A DNA stretch of 64,000 nucleotides from Tropicimonas sp. IMCC34043 (GCF_003390845.1 NZ_QMEK01000005.1:186001-250000), one strand, 5' to 3'. Positions 35,038-44,550 are shown, counted from the stretch's first letter. The notes: generated by a model from the letters alone, not told the origin. Translations and numbers: made by a program.

Positions 35038-36586
35038 GGATCATCCTTTCATGTTCCTGAGTGTCATCCGCCTTGAGGGGCAGCGGTTCGGCCCTGGCCG
35101 GGGCGGTCCAGACCCGGGTGAGGGCATCGCGATAGGCGCACCAGCGGCCATAGCGGTCATCGAGGCGCGCCTGGGCCACGGGGTCGGGGCAGACCTCCGA
35201 GGTGGCGGCAGCCATGGTATCGGCCGCCTCGGAATAGCTGGAAAACAGACCCGCCCCGATGCCTGCGGCCATCGCCGCACCACGTGCGCCGGTTTCCTCG
35301 CAATCCGCGATGCGCAGGTGCATCCCCAGAACATCGGCGAAGATCTGCGCCCATAGCGGCGATTTCGCGGCGCCACCCGACAGGGTCGCGGTGGCAAAGC
35401 GGTGATCCGGATCGATCACCGCCATATGCGCGCGGTGGTGGAACGCCACGCCCTCGTAGAGCGCGCGTACCATGTCGCCCCGGCTGTGCCAGCTGCCGAG
35501 GCCGTTGAACCCGCCGCGGGCGCCGGGAACCGGGCCGGCGTAGAGATAGGGGTGAAAGACCGGCAGGTCCGCGGTCGCCGGGTCCGAGCCAGCGGCAAGC
35601 TCGTTGCAGAGCTTGAACGGGTCCGTGCCGGTTGCCGCCGCTTCACCCGCCAGGAATTGCTGGACGAACCATTCGAGGTTTGCCGCCGATGTGGGCGAGG
35701 CTTCGCAGCTGACCCAGACGTCGTTTCCAAGAACCGTGGCCAGAAGGGCCCGCGGGACCTTTGGCAGCTCTGCGGCAAAGGTCTGGTTGATTGACCAGCT
35801 TCCGGCCACGATCGACGCCTCGCCGACCCGCGCCGTGCCAGCCCCGAGCGACGAGGCAAGGACGTCGAAAAGCCCCGCCACCACCGGCGTGCCTTGGGCC
35901 AGTCCGGTGGTCGCGGCCGCTGTGGCCGTCACCCGGCCGACGACGTCGTGGCTGGCCGCGGGTTCCGGCAAAAGCCGCCGCTGCTCGGCAATGCCATAAA
36001 GATCCAGCAGCGCAGTGTCATAGCGCAGCCCCGGAAGGGCAAGCAGCCCGCAGCCCGCGAGATCGGAGAAATCCGACCCGATCCGCCCGGTCAGCCCCTG
36101 AACCACGACATCCTTGCACAGCAGCACGTGGCCCGCCCGTTCGATCACTTCGGGACGTTCCTGCGCCAGCCAGGCCAGCAGAACCGGCGTCATCGCGGGC
36201 CAGGGCCGGGAATGGGCGATGGCGGCTATCCGGCTGCCTGCCTGCGCGCCGATACGGCCGGCAAGCGCCTCGGCGCGGCTGTCCATGGACTGGATCCCGA
36301 TCAGCCCCCGGCCATCCCGGTCGAGAAGATACAGCCCGTTGCCGTGGCCCGAGGCACCGACGGCGCGGATCGCGCCGGGCGCTACGCCGGATTGTGCCAG
36401 GCAATCCCGAATGGCGCCAGCCGCCGCCGCCCAAAGCTCTTCCGGGCTGCGTTCGACGCAATGGGGGGCTGGCTGATGCGTCGTCGAATTGCGCGCCGCC
36501 ACGGTGACCGGCTGGCCCGACAGGTCGAACAGCGCCGCCTTGACCATGGTGTTGCCGGCGTCGACGCCAAGCAGATATTCCGTCAT
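35030..36586 (-). CDS. FGGY-family carbohydrate kinase (LyxK-like)
   Basis: A 518-residue FGGY kinase. The opening [16 protein letters not shown], the phosphate block [27 protein letters not shown] and the late [20 protein letters not shown] motif look most like L-xylulose/3-keto-L-gulonate kinase LyxK and less like LsrK. It starts at ATG 36586, overlapping the dehydrogenase stop by four bases, and its end overlaps the LsrF gene. It probably phosphorylates a polyol or ketose imported by the upstream ABC system. The dehydrogenase encoded before it is of the polyol-phosphate type, so the kinase may act first. Confidence 0.9.
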   Translation of the reverse strand: MTEYLLGVDAGNTMVKAALFDLSGQPVTVAARNSTTHQPAPHCVERSPEELWAAAAGAIRDCLAQSGVAPGAIRAVGASGHGNGLYLLDRDGRGLIGIQSMDSRAEALAGRIGAQAGSRIAAIAHSRPWPAMTPVLLAWLAQERPEVIERAGHVLLCKDVVVQGLTGRIGSDFSDLAGCGLLALPGLRYDTALLDLYGIAEQRRLLPEPAASHDVVGRVTATAAATTGLAQGTPVVAGLFDVLASSLGAGTARVGEASIVAGSWSINQTFAAELPKVPRALLATVLGNDVWVSCEASPTSAANLEWFVQQFLAGEAAATGTDPFKLCNELAAGSDPATADLPVFHPYLYAGPVPGARGGFNGLGSWHSRGDMVRALYEGVAFHHRAHMAVIDPDHRFATATLSGGAAKSPLWAQIFADVLGMHLRIADCEETGARGAAMAAGIGAGLFSSYSEAADTMAAATSEVCPDPVAQARLDDRYGRWCAYRDALTRVWTAPARAEPLPLKADDTQEHERMIHG

Positions 36587-38337
36587 TGTGCCGCGACCTC
36601 CCTGTTGCAATCCGGGTTCCCGAGCCGCGACCGCGCGATCCCGTGGTCGGCCAGAAGCCGGTCTTCGAATGCCGATACCCGGGCTGCTCGCTCGTCCTCG
36701 GACCACCCCTTGGCCCGCGCAAGCCTGTCGGCCAGCGCCGCAATGGCGGCACCGTCAAGCTGGCCCGCCAACGCGATCACGGTGCGGCGCAGCGCCAGAT
36801 CCTCCAACGTCTCGACCTGCTCGTGTGCGATCAGATAGTCGATTTCGCGGTCGCTGTAGCCGGCAAGCCCCGGCAATGGCTGTTCGCCTGCAAAGGCCTC
36901 CGCCAGCGCCTGCGCCAGGGTGCCATAGCGGGACAGAAGCGTGGCGACGCGGGGCAGGGGCAGGCCGCTGCGCGCGGCGAGGTCTGCGACCCAGGCATCG
37001 GGATCCTCGGGATAGGAAAGGCCGCCGCCGATCGCCAGCGTCTCGGTTCCACAGCGCCGCTTCAACCCGAGGCGGTCCAGCGTATCGTTGGCCGCAAGCT
37101 CGCCAAAGGCGCGGAACGTGGTCCATTTGCCGCCGATCATGCACAGGATCGGCGCATGGGCCCCAGGTGTCGCCGGGATCAGCCACTGCGTGAAATGCCC
37201 GCGCGGGATCTGCCCGGTCGTTCCGGCGGCGCTGACGGGCAGGGGGCGCACGCCCGAGAAGATGAAACGGATCTGGTCGTCGCGCACCTCGATATCGGGA
37301 AAGACGTATTTCAGACCGTCGAGGATATAGGCCCGCTCGTCTGCCTCGCAGCGCACCGCATCGGGATCGGGAACCTTCAGATCGGTCGAGCCGACAAGCA
37401 CCATTCCGTGCAGGACGAACATGATGCAGATCCGGCCGTCGATATTCTCGTAATAGACCATGTCGTCGCCGAGGATCTCGCGCAATCCCGGGTGGTCGAT
37501 CATCAGGTGCGAGCCCTTGGTCCCCTCGACCATCGCGGGGCAGGGCGGGGCAGCAAGGCAGTTGTTGGTCAGATCGACCCAGGCGCCTGCAGCGTTGATG
37601 ATGATCTCGGGAACGCAGGTAACCGTTCCGCCACCGATCCGGTCTTGCAGGACGACGCCGGCGGGCCCGATATGCGTGACCGCCAGATAATTGAGCGCCG
37701 TCGCCTTGCCGCCGGCGCGCGCCACGTCCTCGAAGATCTCGGTCACGACCCGTTCGGGGTGACTGACCTGTCCGTCGAAATAGGTGGCCGCGCAGCGCAC
37801 CCGGTCCGGGAAGCCCGGAAAGCGCGCGATCACCTTGCGGCGGGACAGGAACGCGTGCTTCGGCATGCCGCCGCGTCCGCGGGTATAGATGTCGTAGAAG
37901 CTGAGCCCGAGCTTCAGCGGCAGCGCGCCGCGGCGCGAGGGCGCGCGGGTCAGGCCCAGGAACTTCAGCGGCGCATTCAGCGTGCCCGACATCCAGCTGT
38001 CGATCGGCACCACGGTGCGCAGCGGCCGTACCAGATGCGGGGCGTTCAGCAACAGGCGGTTGCGTTCGTCGAGCGCCTCGCGAACCAGATCGAACTCGCC
38101 GTTTTCGAGATAGCGCAGCCCGCCGTGCACCATGCGCGACAGGGCCGAGGATGCGCCGGCGCAGAAATCGGCCTTGTCGGCCAGCACCACCTCCACCCCG
38201 TTCAGCGCCAGTTCGCGATAGACCGATGCGCCGTTGATGCCGCCGCCGATCACCAGCACCTGCGGCCGGGCGTTGTCGATGCGCGCGAGCCGTTCCTCGC
38301 GGGGTGCGGGAGGGACAATCCCGAGATTGATGGTCAT
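36583..38337 (-). CDS. GlpD/EryB-like FAD-dependent polyol-phosphate dehydrogenase
   Basis: A 584-residue flavoprotein of the glycerol-3-phosphate dehydrogenase family. GGGINGAS lies at residues 31-38 with VVLADKADFCAGASSALSRM and HGGLRYLENGEFDLVREAL, and the active-site-like LTNNCLA and GGKWTTFRAFGELA blocks follow; the C-terminal helical domain (from about residue 440) is the DAO_C type. It likely oxidises a polyol phosphate to a ketose phosphate and passes electrons to the quinone pool. The erythritol pathway enzyme EryB is a related example. It sits three bases after the SorC regulator. The polyol is unknown. Confidence 0.88.
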   Translation of the reverse strand: MTINLGIVPPAPREERLARIDNARPQVLVIGGGINGASVYRELALNGVEVVLADKADFCAGASSALSRMVHGGLRYLENGEFDLVREALDERNRLLLNAPHLVRPLRTVVPIDSWMSGTLNAPLKFLGLTRAPSRRGALPLKLGLSFYDIYTRGRGGMPKHAFLSRRKVIARFPGFPDRVRCAATYFDGQVSHPERVVTEIFEDVARAGGKATALNYLAVTHIGPAGVVLQDRIGGGTVTCVPEIIINAAGAWVDLTNNCLAAPPCPAMVEGTKGSHLMIDHPGLREILGDDMVYYENIDGRICIMFVLHGMVLVGSTDLKVPDPDAVRCEADERAYILDGLKYVFPDIEVRDDQIRFIFSGVRPLPVSAAGTTGQIPRGHFTQWLIPATPGAHAPILCMIGGKWTTFRAFGELAANDTLDRLGLKRRCGTETLAIGGGLSYPEDPDAWVADLAARSGLPLPRVATLLSRYGTLAQALAEAFAGEQPLPGLAGYSDREIDYLIAHEQVETLEDLALRRTVIALAGQLDGAAIAALADRLARAKGWSEDERAARVSAFEDRLLADHGIARSRLGNPDCNREVAAQ

Positions 38338-38340
38338 GGT

Positions 38341-39312
38341 TCAAACCTTCCTGATCAGCTCGGCCAGCACGTCGCGTGCGGTGATCTCGTCGGTGACCAG
38401 CGTGTTGATGTAGCCGCCGCGAACCACGGCACAGATCGCTTCCGCCTTGTCGCGCCCCGCCGCCACGCCGATCGACACCGGGATCCGGCCCAGATCCTCG
38501 GGCGAGATCGCCACCAGCAGGCGGTTCCTGGCATAGTCGGTAAGCCGCCCTCTGGCGTCGAGCACGTGGGCCAGAAGTTCGGCGACAGCGCCCGAGGCCA
38601 TGAGATCTGCCTCTTCCTCCGGCATGTCGCGATGCAGGTCGAAATAGCTTGTCGCCCGGGCGCGCAGCCCGCCGATCCCCACCACGGCAATATCGGCATT
38701 GCGGGCCTGATCGATTACCCGCGACACCGACCGCATCCCGGTGATCATCGCGTGCTGTTCCTCGGTCTCGGCAAACATCGGCGACAGCATCTGCACCGCA
38801 TGTGCCCCGAAAGCCTCGGCCATGGTGGCCGCGGCATGGTTCACGTCGGTATAGTGCTTGCCCTGCACAAGGCCGGTGGCGGGGATCACCGTCACGTCGC
38901 GGATCGTCTGAGCATTGCGCAGCCCGGCAACACAGGCGGTGACCCCCTTGCCACCGGAAATGCAGATCGACTGCCCCGGCTTGACCTTGGAAATCAGCAG
39001 GTCCGCCGCCGCAATCCCGACCCGCGACAGCACCGCCTCGGCATTGTCCGAGGTCGTCGCCTCGATCACCACCTCGCGCAGCCCGGAGACCTCTGCAAGC
39101 TCGCGTTCCAGCGCCAGATGGTCCTGGAAGGGCGAACGGATCGAGATCTCGACCATGCCCAGTTCGTGGCCCTGCCGGATCATCCGGTTTACCGTCGAAT
39201 GGCTCTGGCCGGTCCGCTCGGCGATCTGCGCCTGGGTCAGCCCGTCCACGTAGTGCAGAGAGATCGCGTTATAGATGCGGCGGATCTGGGCGAGGTCCTG
39301 TTTCATGTCCAT
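38341..39312 (-). CDS. SorC-family transcriptional regulator (EryD-like position)
   Basis: A 323-residue SorC/DeoR-type regulator. The helix-turn-helix is GLTQAQIAERTGQSHSTVNR; the sensor domain includes GLVQGKHYTDVNHAAATMAE and ends RDKAEAICAVVRGGYINTLV with the family motif TDEITARDVLAELI. Its position inside a polyol operon resembles eryD and lsrR. It lies four bases after the permease stop and three bases before the dehydrogenase start; GGAGGGCTGAGG precedes its ATG. A perfect inverted repeat TGAAATTTATTTCA (43110-43123) upstream of the operon may be its site. Confidence 0.9.
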   Translation of the reverse strand: MDMKQDLAQIRRIYNAISLHYVDGLTQAQIAERTGQSHSTVNRMIRQGHELGMVEISIRSPFQDHLALERELAEVSGLREVVIEATTSDNAEAVLSRVGIAAADLLISKVKPGQSICISGGKGVTACVAGLRNAQTIRDVTVIPATGLVQGKHYTDVNHAAATMAEAFGAHAVQMLSPMFAETEEQHAMITGMRSVSRVIDQARNADIAVVGIGGLRARATSYFDLHRDMPEEEADLMASGAVAELLAHVLDARGRLTDYARNRLLVAISPEDLGRIPVSIGVAAGRDKAEAICAVVRGGYINTLVTDEITARDVLAELIRKV

Positions 39313-39316
39313 GGCC

Positions 39317-40333
39317 TCAGCCCTCCCGCCCGGCGCGCTTGCTCATCAGGTGGTCGAACGACACGGCGGCAAGCAGGATGAAGCCCTTGATCATGTCCTG
39401 CAGATAGACGGAGACATCGAGCAGGATCAGCGAACTGGTCACCAGCGACAGCAGCGCCACGCCAAGCACGGCACCAAAGATCGATCCTTGCCCGCCCTTC
39501 AGCGAGGCGCCCCCGATCACCGCCGCCGCAATCACGTTGAGTTCCATGCCGACGCCGAACTGCGGCGTGGCAGAGCCGAAGCGGGCCATGAAGATGACGC
39601 CCGAGAGCCCCGCAAGGGTCGAGCACAGGACGGTCACCCAGAAGATCACCCGTTTCGTCCGGATCCCGGAATATTCCGCCGCCCGTTCGTTCGAGCCGGT
39701 GTAGAAAATGGCGCGGAAGCGCGTGGCACGGCGCAGCAGGAAGTCGAAGACCACCGCCAGCACCAGGAAGATGATCACCACCAGCGGCACGCCGCCGATG
39801 CTGCCCTGGCCGACGAACTTGAACTCCGGCGGCAGCGTGAACAGCGACAGCGGTGTGCCCTGGGTCACCAGCAGGCAGGCGCCGCGCACGATGACCATGG
39901 CGGCCAGCGAGGCGATGAAGTGACTGAGGCCGACCTTGACCACGAAGACCCCCATTGCGGCCCCGATCGCGGCGGCCGAGGCGACGCCCCCCGCCGAAGC
40001 GAGCCATGGGTTGATCCCGAGAAGAAACAGCTTGCCCGCGACGACCATGGCAAAACAGACGACCGCCCCGACCGACAGGTCGAGCCCGCCAACGATCAGC
40101 AGCATCGTCATGCCGATGACGACGATCCCCTCGACCGAGAAGCTCAGGAAGATCGTGCGGAAGTTGCTCCAGGTCAGGAAATAGGGCGAGGCAAGGCTCA
40201 TCACGACACAGACGAGCAGGATGATGCAGAGCAGCCCCATCTCGCGCATGCCCAAGAGACGCTTCATCGCCCCGTCCGATCCGCGAACGATGTCGCGCTT
40301 TTCCGTCGCTTGCCCGAGGCTGGTTTCGGTCAT
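39317..40333 (-). CDS. Ribose-type ABC transporter permease
   Basis: A 338-residue RbsC-type permease. Diagnostic segments are MTMLLIVGGLDLSVGAVVCF, GVFVVKVGLSHFIASLAAMV and AAAVIGGASLKGGQGSIFG. It forms the channel for the importer whose ATPase gene it overlaps by four bases (ATGA). It is followed at once by the SorC regulator and polyol enzymes, so its substrate is probably a polyol or ketose. The N-terminal 30 residues are cytoplasmic and charged. Confidence 0.92.
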   Translation of the reverse strand: MTETSLGQATEKRDIVRGSDGAMKRLLGMREMGLLCIILLVCVVMSLASPYFLTWSNFRTIFLSFSVEGIVVIGMTMLLIVGGLDLSVGAVVCFAMVVAGKLFLLGINPWLASAGGVASAAAIGAAMGVFVVKVGLSHFIASLAAMVIVRGACLLVTQGTPLSLFTLPPEFKFVGQGSIGGVPLVVIIFLVLAVVFDFLLRRATRFRAIFYTGSNERAAEYSGIRTKRVIFWVTVLCSTLAGLSGVIFMARFGSATPQFGVGMELNVIAAAVIGGASLKGGQGSIFGAVLGVALLSLVTSSLILLDVSVYLQDMIKGFILLAAVSFDHLMSKRAGREG

Positions 40334-41859
40334 TGCTCCGTTCCTTCAAGCTTTTGCGCGGCGACTGGCGGCTTCAGCCCCGAGGCCAGCGCGATGATTG
40401 CCTCTTCGGTCATCCGGTCCGGCCCGATCTCGCCCGACAGCCGACCCTCGTGCAGCACCAGGATCCGGTCGGCGAGCCCGATCAGCTCTGGCAGCTCGGA
40501 GGAAATGACGATCACCCCCACGCCGCTGCGCGCCAGATCCCGCAGGATGATATGGATTTCAGATTTTGCGCCTACATCGACACCGCGGGTCGGCTCGTCG
40601 AGGAACACCACCCTGGGGTTCACCGAGAACATTCGCGCCAGGGCGACCTTCTGCTGGTTCCCCCCCGACAGGACCGAGGGCGGATTGGCCATGCTGGCGG
40701 CCTTCAGCCGAAGTTTCTTGCCAAGTCGTTGCGCCTGCGCCTCCTCGGCGCTCCGGTCGATCAGCCCGAGTCTGGTCGAGACCTGTCCAAGTCGCAGTGC
40801 CGAGACGTTCGAGCGGATCGAGAGATCGAGGAACAATCCCTCGGCCTTCCGGTCCTCCGAGACATAGACCACGCCGTGGTCCAACGCGGTGGCGAAGTCC
40901 GGGATCGAGACGTCCTGCCCGTCGAGCCGGATGCGCCCGGCACGCCGCGGGCCCAGCCCGCAGACAGCCTTTGCCAGTTCGCTGCGGCCGGCGCCGATCA
41001 GCCCGCCGATCCCGAGTATCTCGCCCTCGCGCAGGGTGAAGGAGATGTCGTCGAGCAGATGGGTGTCGCACAGGCCCTCGACCTCGATCAGCGGGCGCCC
41101 CGCGGCGCGGTTGAGCTTTGGCGGGTAAAGTTTTGAAATCGTGCGCCCGACCATGCGGTTGACCACCTGTTCCGGCGTGGTTCCGTCGACCTGAAGGCAA
41201 TCGATGTAACGGCCATCGCGAAACACGGTCACCCGGTCGCAATGGTCGAAGATCTCCGCCATGCGGTGGGTGATATGGATGATGCCGAGGCCCTTCGCCT
41301 TCAGCCGGTGGACGATGGCGAAGAGTTTCCTCGTCTCCGCCTCGGTCAACGCAGAGGTCGGCTCGTCCAGGATCAGGATCCGTGCATCGAGTGCCAGAGC
41401 CTTGGCGATTTCGACCAGTTGCTGGTTGGAGATAGACAGCGAGCCGACCTTGGCGCCCGGATCGACGTCGGTCAGCTCGGCCAGTGCTGCGCGCGCCTTG
41501 CGCTCCATTCCGGCAAAGTTCATCAGCGGTGCGCGGCTTGCGGCGGTGGCGGCCATGAAGATGTTCTCGGCCACGCTGACATCCGGGCAGAGCGCAATCT
41601 CCTGATGTACGAAACCGATGCCGAGCGCCTGCGCCTCCAGCGGCGAGCGGATGCGCACGGGCTTCCCGTCGATGCGGATCTGGCCTGCATCGGGCTGGAT
41701 GATGCCGTCAACGATCCGCATCGTGGTCGATTTGCCGGCGCCGTTTTCACCGGCCAGCGCATGGATCTCGCCGGCACGCAGGTCGAACGAGACGTCTTGC
41801 AGGGCAGCGACCGGGCCGAAACGCTTGGCAATGCCCTCGAGTTCGAGAAGCGATGGCAT
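40330..41859 (-). CDS. Ribose-type sugar ABC transporter ATP-binding protein (two ATPase domains)
   Basis: A 509-residue twin ATPase. Domain 1 has GENGAGKST at residues 37-45, LSISNQQLVEIAKALALDA and LILDEPTSALTEAE. Domain 2 has GLIGAGRSE, signature LSGGNQQKVALARMF and Walker B VVFLDEPTRGVDVGA. It powers the importer made with the permease at 39.3-40.3 kb and the binding protein at 42.0-43.0 kb. It lies 101 bases after the binding-protein stop. Confidence 0.93.
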   Translation of the reverse strand: MPSLLELEGIAKRFGPVAALQDVSFDLRAGEIHALAGENGAGKSTTMRIVDGIIQPDAGQIRIDGKPVRIRSPLEAQALGIGFVHQEIALCPDVSVAENIFMAATAASRAPLMNFAGMERKARAALAELTDVDPGAKVGSLSISNQQLVEIAKALALDARILILDEPTSALTEAETRKLFAIVHRLKAKGLGIIHITHRMAEIFDHCDRVTVFRDGRYIDCLQVDGTTPEQVVNRMVGRTISKLYPPKLNRAAGRPLIEVEGLCDTHLLDDISFTLREGEILGIGGLIGAGRSELAKAVCGLGPRRAGRIRLDGQDVSIPDFATALDHGVVYVSEDRKAEGLFLDLSIRSNVSALRLGQVSTRLGLIDRSAEEAQAQRLGKKLRLKAASMANPPSVLSGGNQQKVALARMFSVNPRVVFLDEPTRGVDVGAKSEIHIILRDLARSGVGVIVISSELPELIGLADRILVLHEGRLSGEIGPDRMTEEAIIALASGLKPPVAAQKLEGTEQ

Positions 41860-41887
41860 GCGAGCCTCCGAAATTTACGGGTAGGGT

Positions 41888-41952
41888 GGCGGACCCGATG
41901 GCCGGGTCCGCCGGGAGGAGTTGGCCGGTTAGGGAGAGTGTTCCCGGCCAAC
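41888..41952 (-). terminator. Two stem-loops after the binding-protein gene
   Basis: Two perfect 9-bp stems lie in tandem between the binding-protein and ATPase genes: GGCGGACCC/GGGTCCGCC (41888-41912) and GTTGGCCGG/CCGGCCAAC (41920-41952). They have no T-run and probably stabilise the upstream message or reduce read-through. Confidence 0.55.
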
Positions 41953-41960
41953 AGGGAGGC

Positions 41961-42995
41961 TCAGCCTTGGATACCCTTGGTGCCGCGGCGCTTGAGGTAG
42001 CCGTCCCAGTAGAAGTCCTGGGCATTCTGCTGGGTGACCACGGAATAACCGTTGTCCAGCATCGGGATTCCCATCGGGTTGAAACCGGCGCGGGCGTGAT
42101 CGTTCATCGGGTCGATCAGATTCGGGTGTGCGGCCAGCCACAGCAACAGAAAGCCGTAGTAGCCCTGCGTCCCCTGGTTTGGATTGATCGCGCCGAACAT
42201 TTCGCCCGCCTTGATCATGTCGAGCACCGTGGCGTTCACGTCGACCGTCATCACCTTGATGCCCGAGCCGAGTTCCTTTGCCGCCTGGGCCGCGCCGATC
42301 GCCGAAGAGGCTTCGGGCATGAACACCGCACCCAGATCCGGATGCGCCTGGGCAAGCGACAGCACCGCCTGATAGGCCTTGTTCGGGTCCTGGTTGGTAA
42401 CCGCGCGGCCGACCAGCGTCATGTCGGGATATTGGGCCTGCATCCGCGCCACAAACGACGAAACGCGCCTGTCATGATTGTCCTGACCCGGGTTTTCAAG
42501 CACCGCGTAGGAACCCTTGCCACCCATTGCCTCGGCAATCTGGTCGGCGGCCACGGTCCCCTCGCGGGTGTTGTCCGAGGTCACATAGGAGGCGCGGTTG
42601 GAATTCGGGCTGTCAGCGGCGAAGGTCACAATCGCCGTACCTTGCTCGATCGCCCGGTTGATCGGTTCGACAAAGGGATCGGGGTTCATCGGGTGCAGCA
42701 GGATGCCGGCCGGACGCTTGGCCAGGGCCTGTTCGAAACTCGTGATCTGCTTGTTCACGTCATATTCGGGCGTGCCGGTGTAGTCGGTCTCGCAGCCGAA
42801 CTGGTGCGCGGCCTGCTTGAACATCTCGTAGACCGGGAACCAGTATTCCACGCCCGAAACCATCACGTTCATGACGTAGGTTTCACCCGGTTCGCATTTG
42901 AACGGTGTCTCCGGCCAGGGCGCATCCAGATCCTGCGCCTGCACCGCGGACACACCTAGGGACACGGCTGCCGCCGCAATCAGAAATGTCTTCAT
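41961..42995 (-). CDS. Sugar/polyol-binding periplasmic protein of ribose-type ABC importer
   Basis: A 344-residue periplasmic-binding-protein-1 member with a Sec signal (MKTFLIAAAAVSLGVSAVQA, cleavage after residue 20). The mature part has YVMNVMVSGVEYWFPVYEMF, RPAGILLHPMNPDPFVEPIN and MTVDVNATVLDMIKAGEMFG. It does not look like LsrB although an LsrF-like gene is in the same operon. It is the first gene of the leftward polyol operon. AAGGAGGAAAAG precedes the ATG at 42995. The exact polyol or sugar is unknown. Confidence 0.9.
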   Translation of the reverse strand: MKTFLIAAAAVSLGVSAVQAQDLDAPWPETPFKCEPGETYVMNVMVSGVEYWFPVYEMFKQAAHQFGCETDYTGTPEYDVNKQITSFEQALAKRPAGILLHPMNPDPFVEPINRAIEQGTAIVTFAADSPNSNRASYVTSDNTREGTVAADQIAEAMGGKGSYAVLENPGQDNHDRRVSSFVARMQAQYPDMTLVGRAVTNQDPNKAYQAVLSLAQAHPDLGAVFMPEASSAIGAAQAAKELGSGIKVMTVDVNATVLDMIKAGEMFGAINPNQGTQGYYGFLLLWLAAHPNLIDPMNDHARAGFNPMGIPMLDNGYSVVTQQNAQDFYWDGYLKRRGTKGIQG

Positions 42996-43585
42996 GAGCT
43001 TTTCCTCCTTGCCGGACGGCGCGACCTCCTCTTGCCGCGGGCGCCGGTTCATTTGACGTTGGGCAAACATGCGGGCGGCACCCCGAGTCTGTCAATAAAT
43101 CCTAGGCGGTGAAATTTATTTCATCCTGTGGCTCGGTCCGGTCGCCGGCATGTGCGCCCGACGCCTCGACAGCTTTGGCCACAGCGAGAGGCGCCCGGCA
43201 GGACGGCAGAAGCGGCACTGGGACGTGGTTGGCGCGACCCTCGACGGCAGGATCCGGGACCGGCGCGGAGATCCACGTTCAAGGCGGCGGGGGTGCCGCC
43301 GTGACAGCCAACGCTGTGGGATTGGACCGCGGCCCAGAAATTCATTCATAGCTTAAACAACGTTTTATAGATCACTGATAGAAATACAGGCTACGTGCGC
43401 CAATCCTGGCGTCGACGGTCGCTGCAAAATAAGTCGTGTAATGATAATTATGTAAAATATTACTTAACCGCGCGTGCGGATGAGGTGCGGCTGTTCCTGC
43501 GCCGGCGTCGCAAGGCTTTCAAGCGGCATCGGCTTGATCCCGGGGCCTGAGCAGACTAACTGGGTCGTTCCCTTCCATACTGGCG
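42996..43585. promoter_or_regulatory. Promoter region of the polyol operon and AT-rich island
   Basis: This 590-base stretch has no supported gene. On the minus strand TTGACA (43095-43090) lies 95 bases before the binding-protein start, with the perfect inverted repeat TGAAAT-TT-ATTTCA (43110-43123) just upstream of it, a good candidate for the SorC-family regulator site. From about 43340 to 43470 the sequence is strongly AT-rich (for example GATAATTATGTAAAATATTA) in an otherwise GC-rich window, and holds GTAAT...ATTAC arms around 43439-43464. It may carry the promoter of the rightward gene. Confidence 0.45.
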
Positions 43586-44521
43586 ATGCCTCCCATGCCC
43601 CTGCGCTACCTTGTTACCCACTCCGGCGGCTTTCATGCCGATGAGGTGCTGGCCTCCGTCATCCTCACCCGTCTGCATCCCGATGCCGAAATCGTGCGAA
43701 GCCGCGAGCGCGCGTGGATCACGCCCGGGCCGGATCGGATCGTCTATGATGTCGGCGGCGCGTTCGACCCCGAGGCGGGGATTTTCGACCATCACCAACG
43801 CGGCGCGCCGCAGCGCGAGGACGGGCAGCCGTTCAGCGCCTTCGGTCTTGTCTGGCGGCAGTTCGGGCGCGATTACCTGCGGGCTCTCGACGTGCCCGAG
43901 ACGGATCTGGACGCCATCCATGCCAGTTTCGACGCGGCTTTCGTGGTACCGGTCGACATGGTCGATACCGGCACGCTGTCGTCGGGTGCGGCGGGTCCGC
44001 TGGCCGCAATGACCCTGCCCGGGTTGATCGAGACGCTGAAACCGGTCTTTGACGAGACCGGGCTCGAGGCAGAGACGCGCGCCTTTCACGATGCCCTCGG
44101 TATCGCGCGCAGCTTTGTCGAGGCGCGGGTGGCGCGCAGTGCGGCAAAGCTCCGGGCCGAAGCCATCGTCATGGCGACAATCGAACGTACGGGCGACGGC
44201 CGGGTTCTGGAATTGCCGACCGGCATGCCGTTCCGCCCGGCGGTGGTGAAGGCGCAGGCCGATCATTTGCTGTTCGTGGTAACGCCCCGCGGCGAAGAAT
44301 GGTCTTTGGGCGGAATCCGGCTGGCCGACGACGGCTTCGCGCAGCGCGCCGACCTGCCCGAGGCCTGGGCCGGCCTGACCGGCGCGGAACTGGAGCAAGC
44401 CTCGGGCGTCGACGGCGCGCTGTTCTGCCATACCGGGCGCTTCATTGCCACCGCCCGGACCCGCGACGCGATACTCGCCATGGCGGACAAGGCTGTCGAT
44501 GAGGCGCTAGGCAACAACTGA
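43586..44521 (+). CDS. MYG1/UPF0160-family predicted metal-dependent hydrolase
   Basis: A 311-residue MYG1-family protein. Conserved blocks are THSGGFHADEVLASVIL (residues 11-27), YDVGGAFDPEAGIFDHHQRG (about 53-72) with Asp/His residues fitting a DHH-type metal site, and the late HTGRFIATARTRDAILAMAD. Family members are predicted metal-dependent phosphoesterases; the eukaryotic protein has 3'-5' RNA exonuclease activity. The ATG at 43586 (MPPMPLRY) is nine bases before a second possible ATG. It stands alone between the polyol operon and a convergent LysR gene, so context gives no pathway. Confidence 0.87.
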   Translation: MPPMPLRYLVTHSGGFHADEVLASVILTRLHPDAEIVRSRERAWITPGPDRIVYDVGGAFDPEAGIFDHHQRGAPQREDGQPFSAFGLVWRQFGRDYLRALDVPETDLDAIHASFDAAFVVPVDMVDTGTLSSGAAGPLAAMTLPGLIETLKPVFDETGLEAETRAFHDALGIARSFVEARVARSAAKLRAEAIVMATIERTGDGRVLELPTGMPFRPAVVKAQADHLLFVVTPRGEEWSLGGIRLADDGFAQRADLPEAWAGLTGAELEQASGVDGALFCHTGRFIATARTRDAILAMADKAVDEALGNN

Positions 44522-44550
44522 TCCGGGGATCGGACGGGACAGGCCTGTGG

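Noticed and set aside
34150-42995. Calling the whole LsrF-containing operon an autoinducer-2 (lsr) operon
   Set aside because: Only LsrF is a close match. The binding protein, kinase and dehydrogenase do not look like LsrB, LsrK or LsrG, so naming the operon lsr would be misleading.
43340-43470. A phage attachment site or insertion remnant in the AT-rich island
   Set aside because: No tRNA gene, integrase, transposase or target duplication was found next to it.
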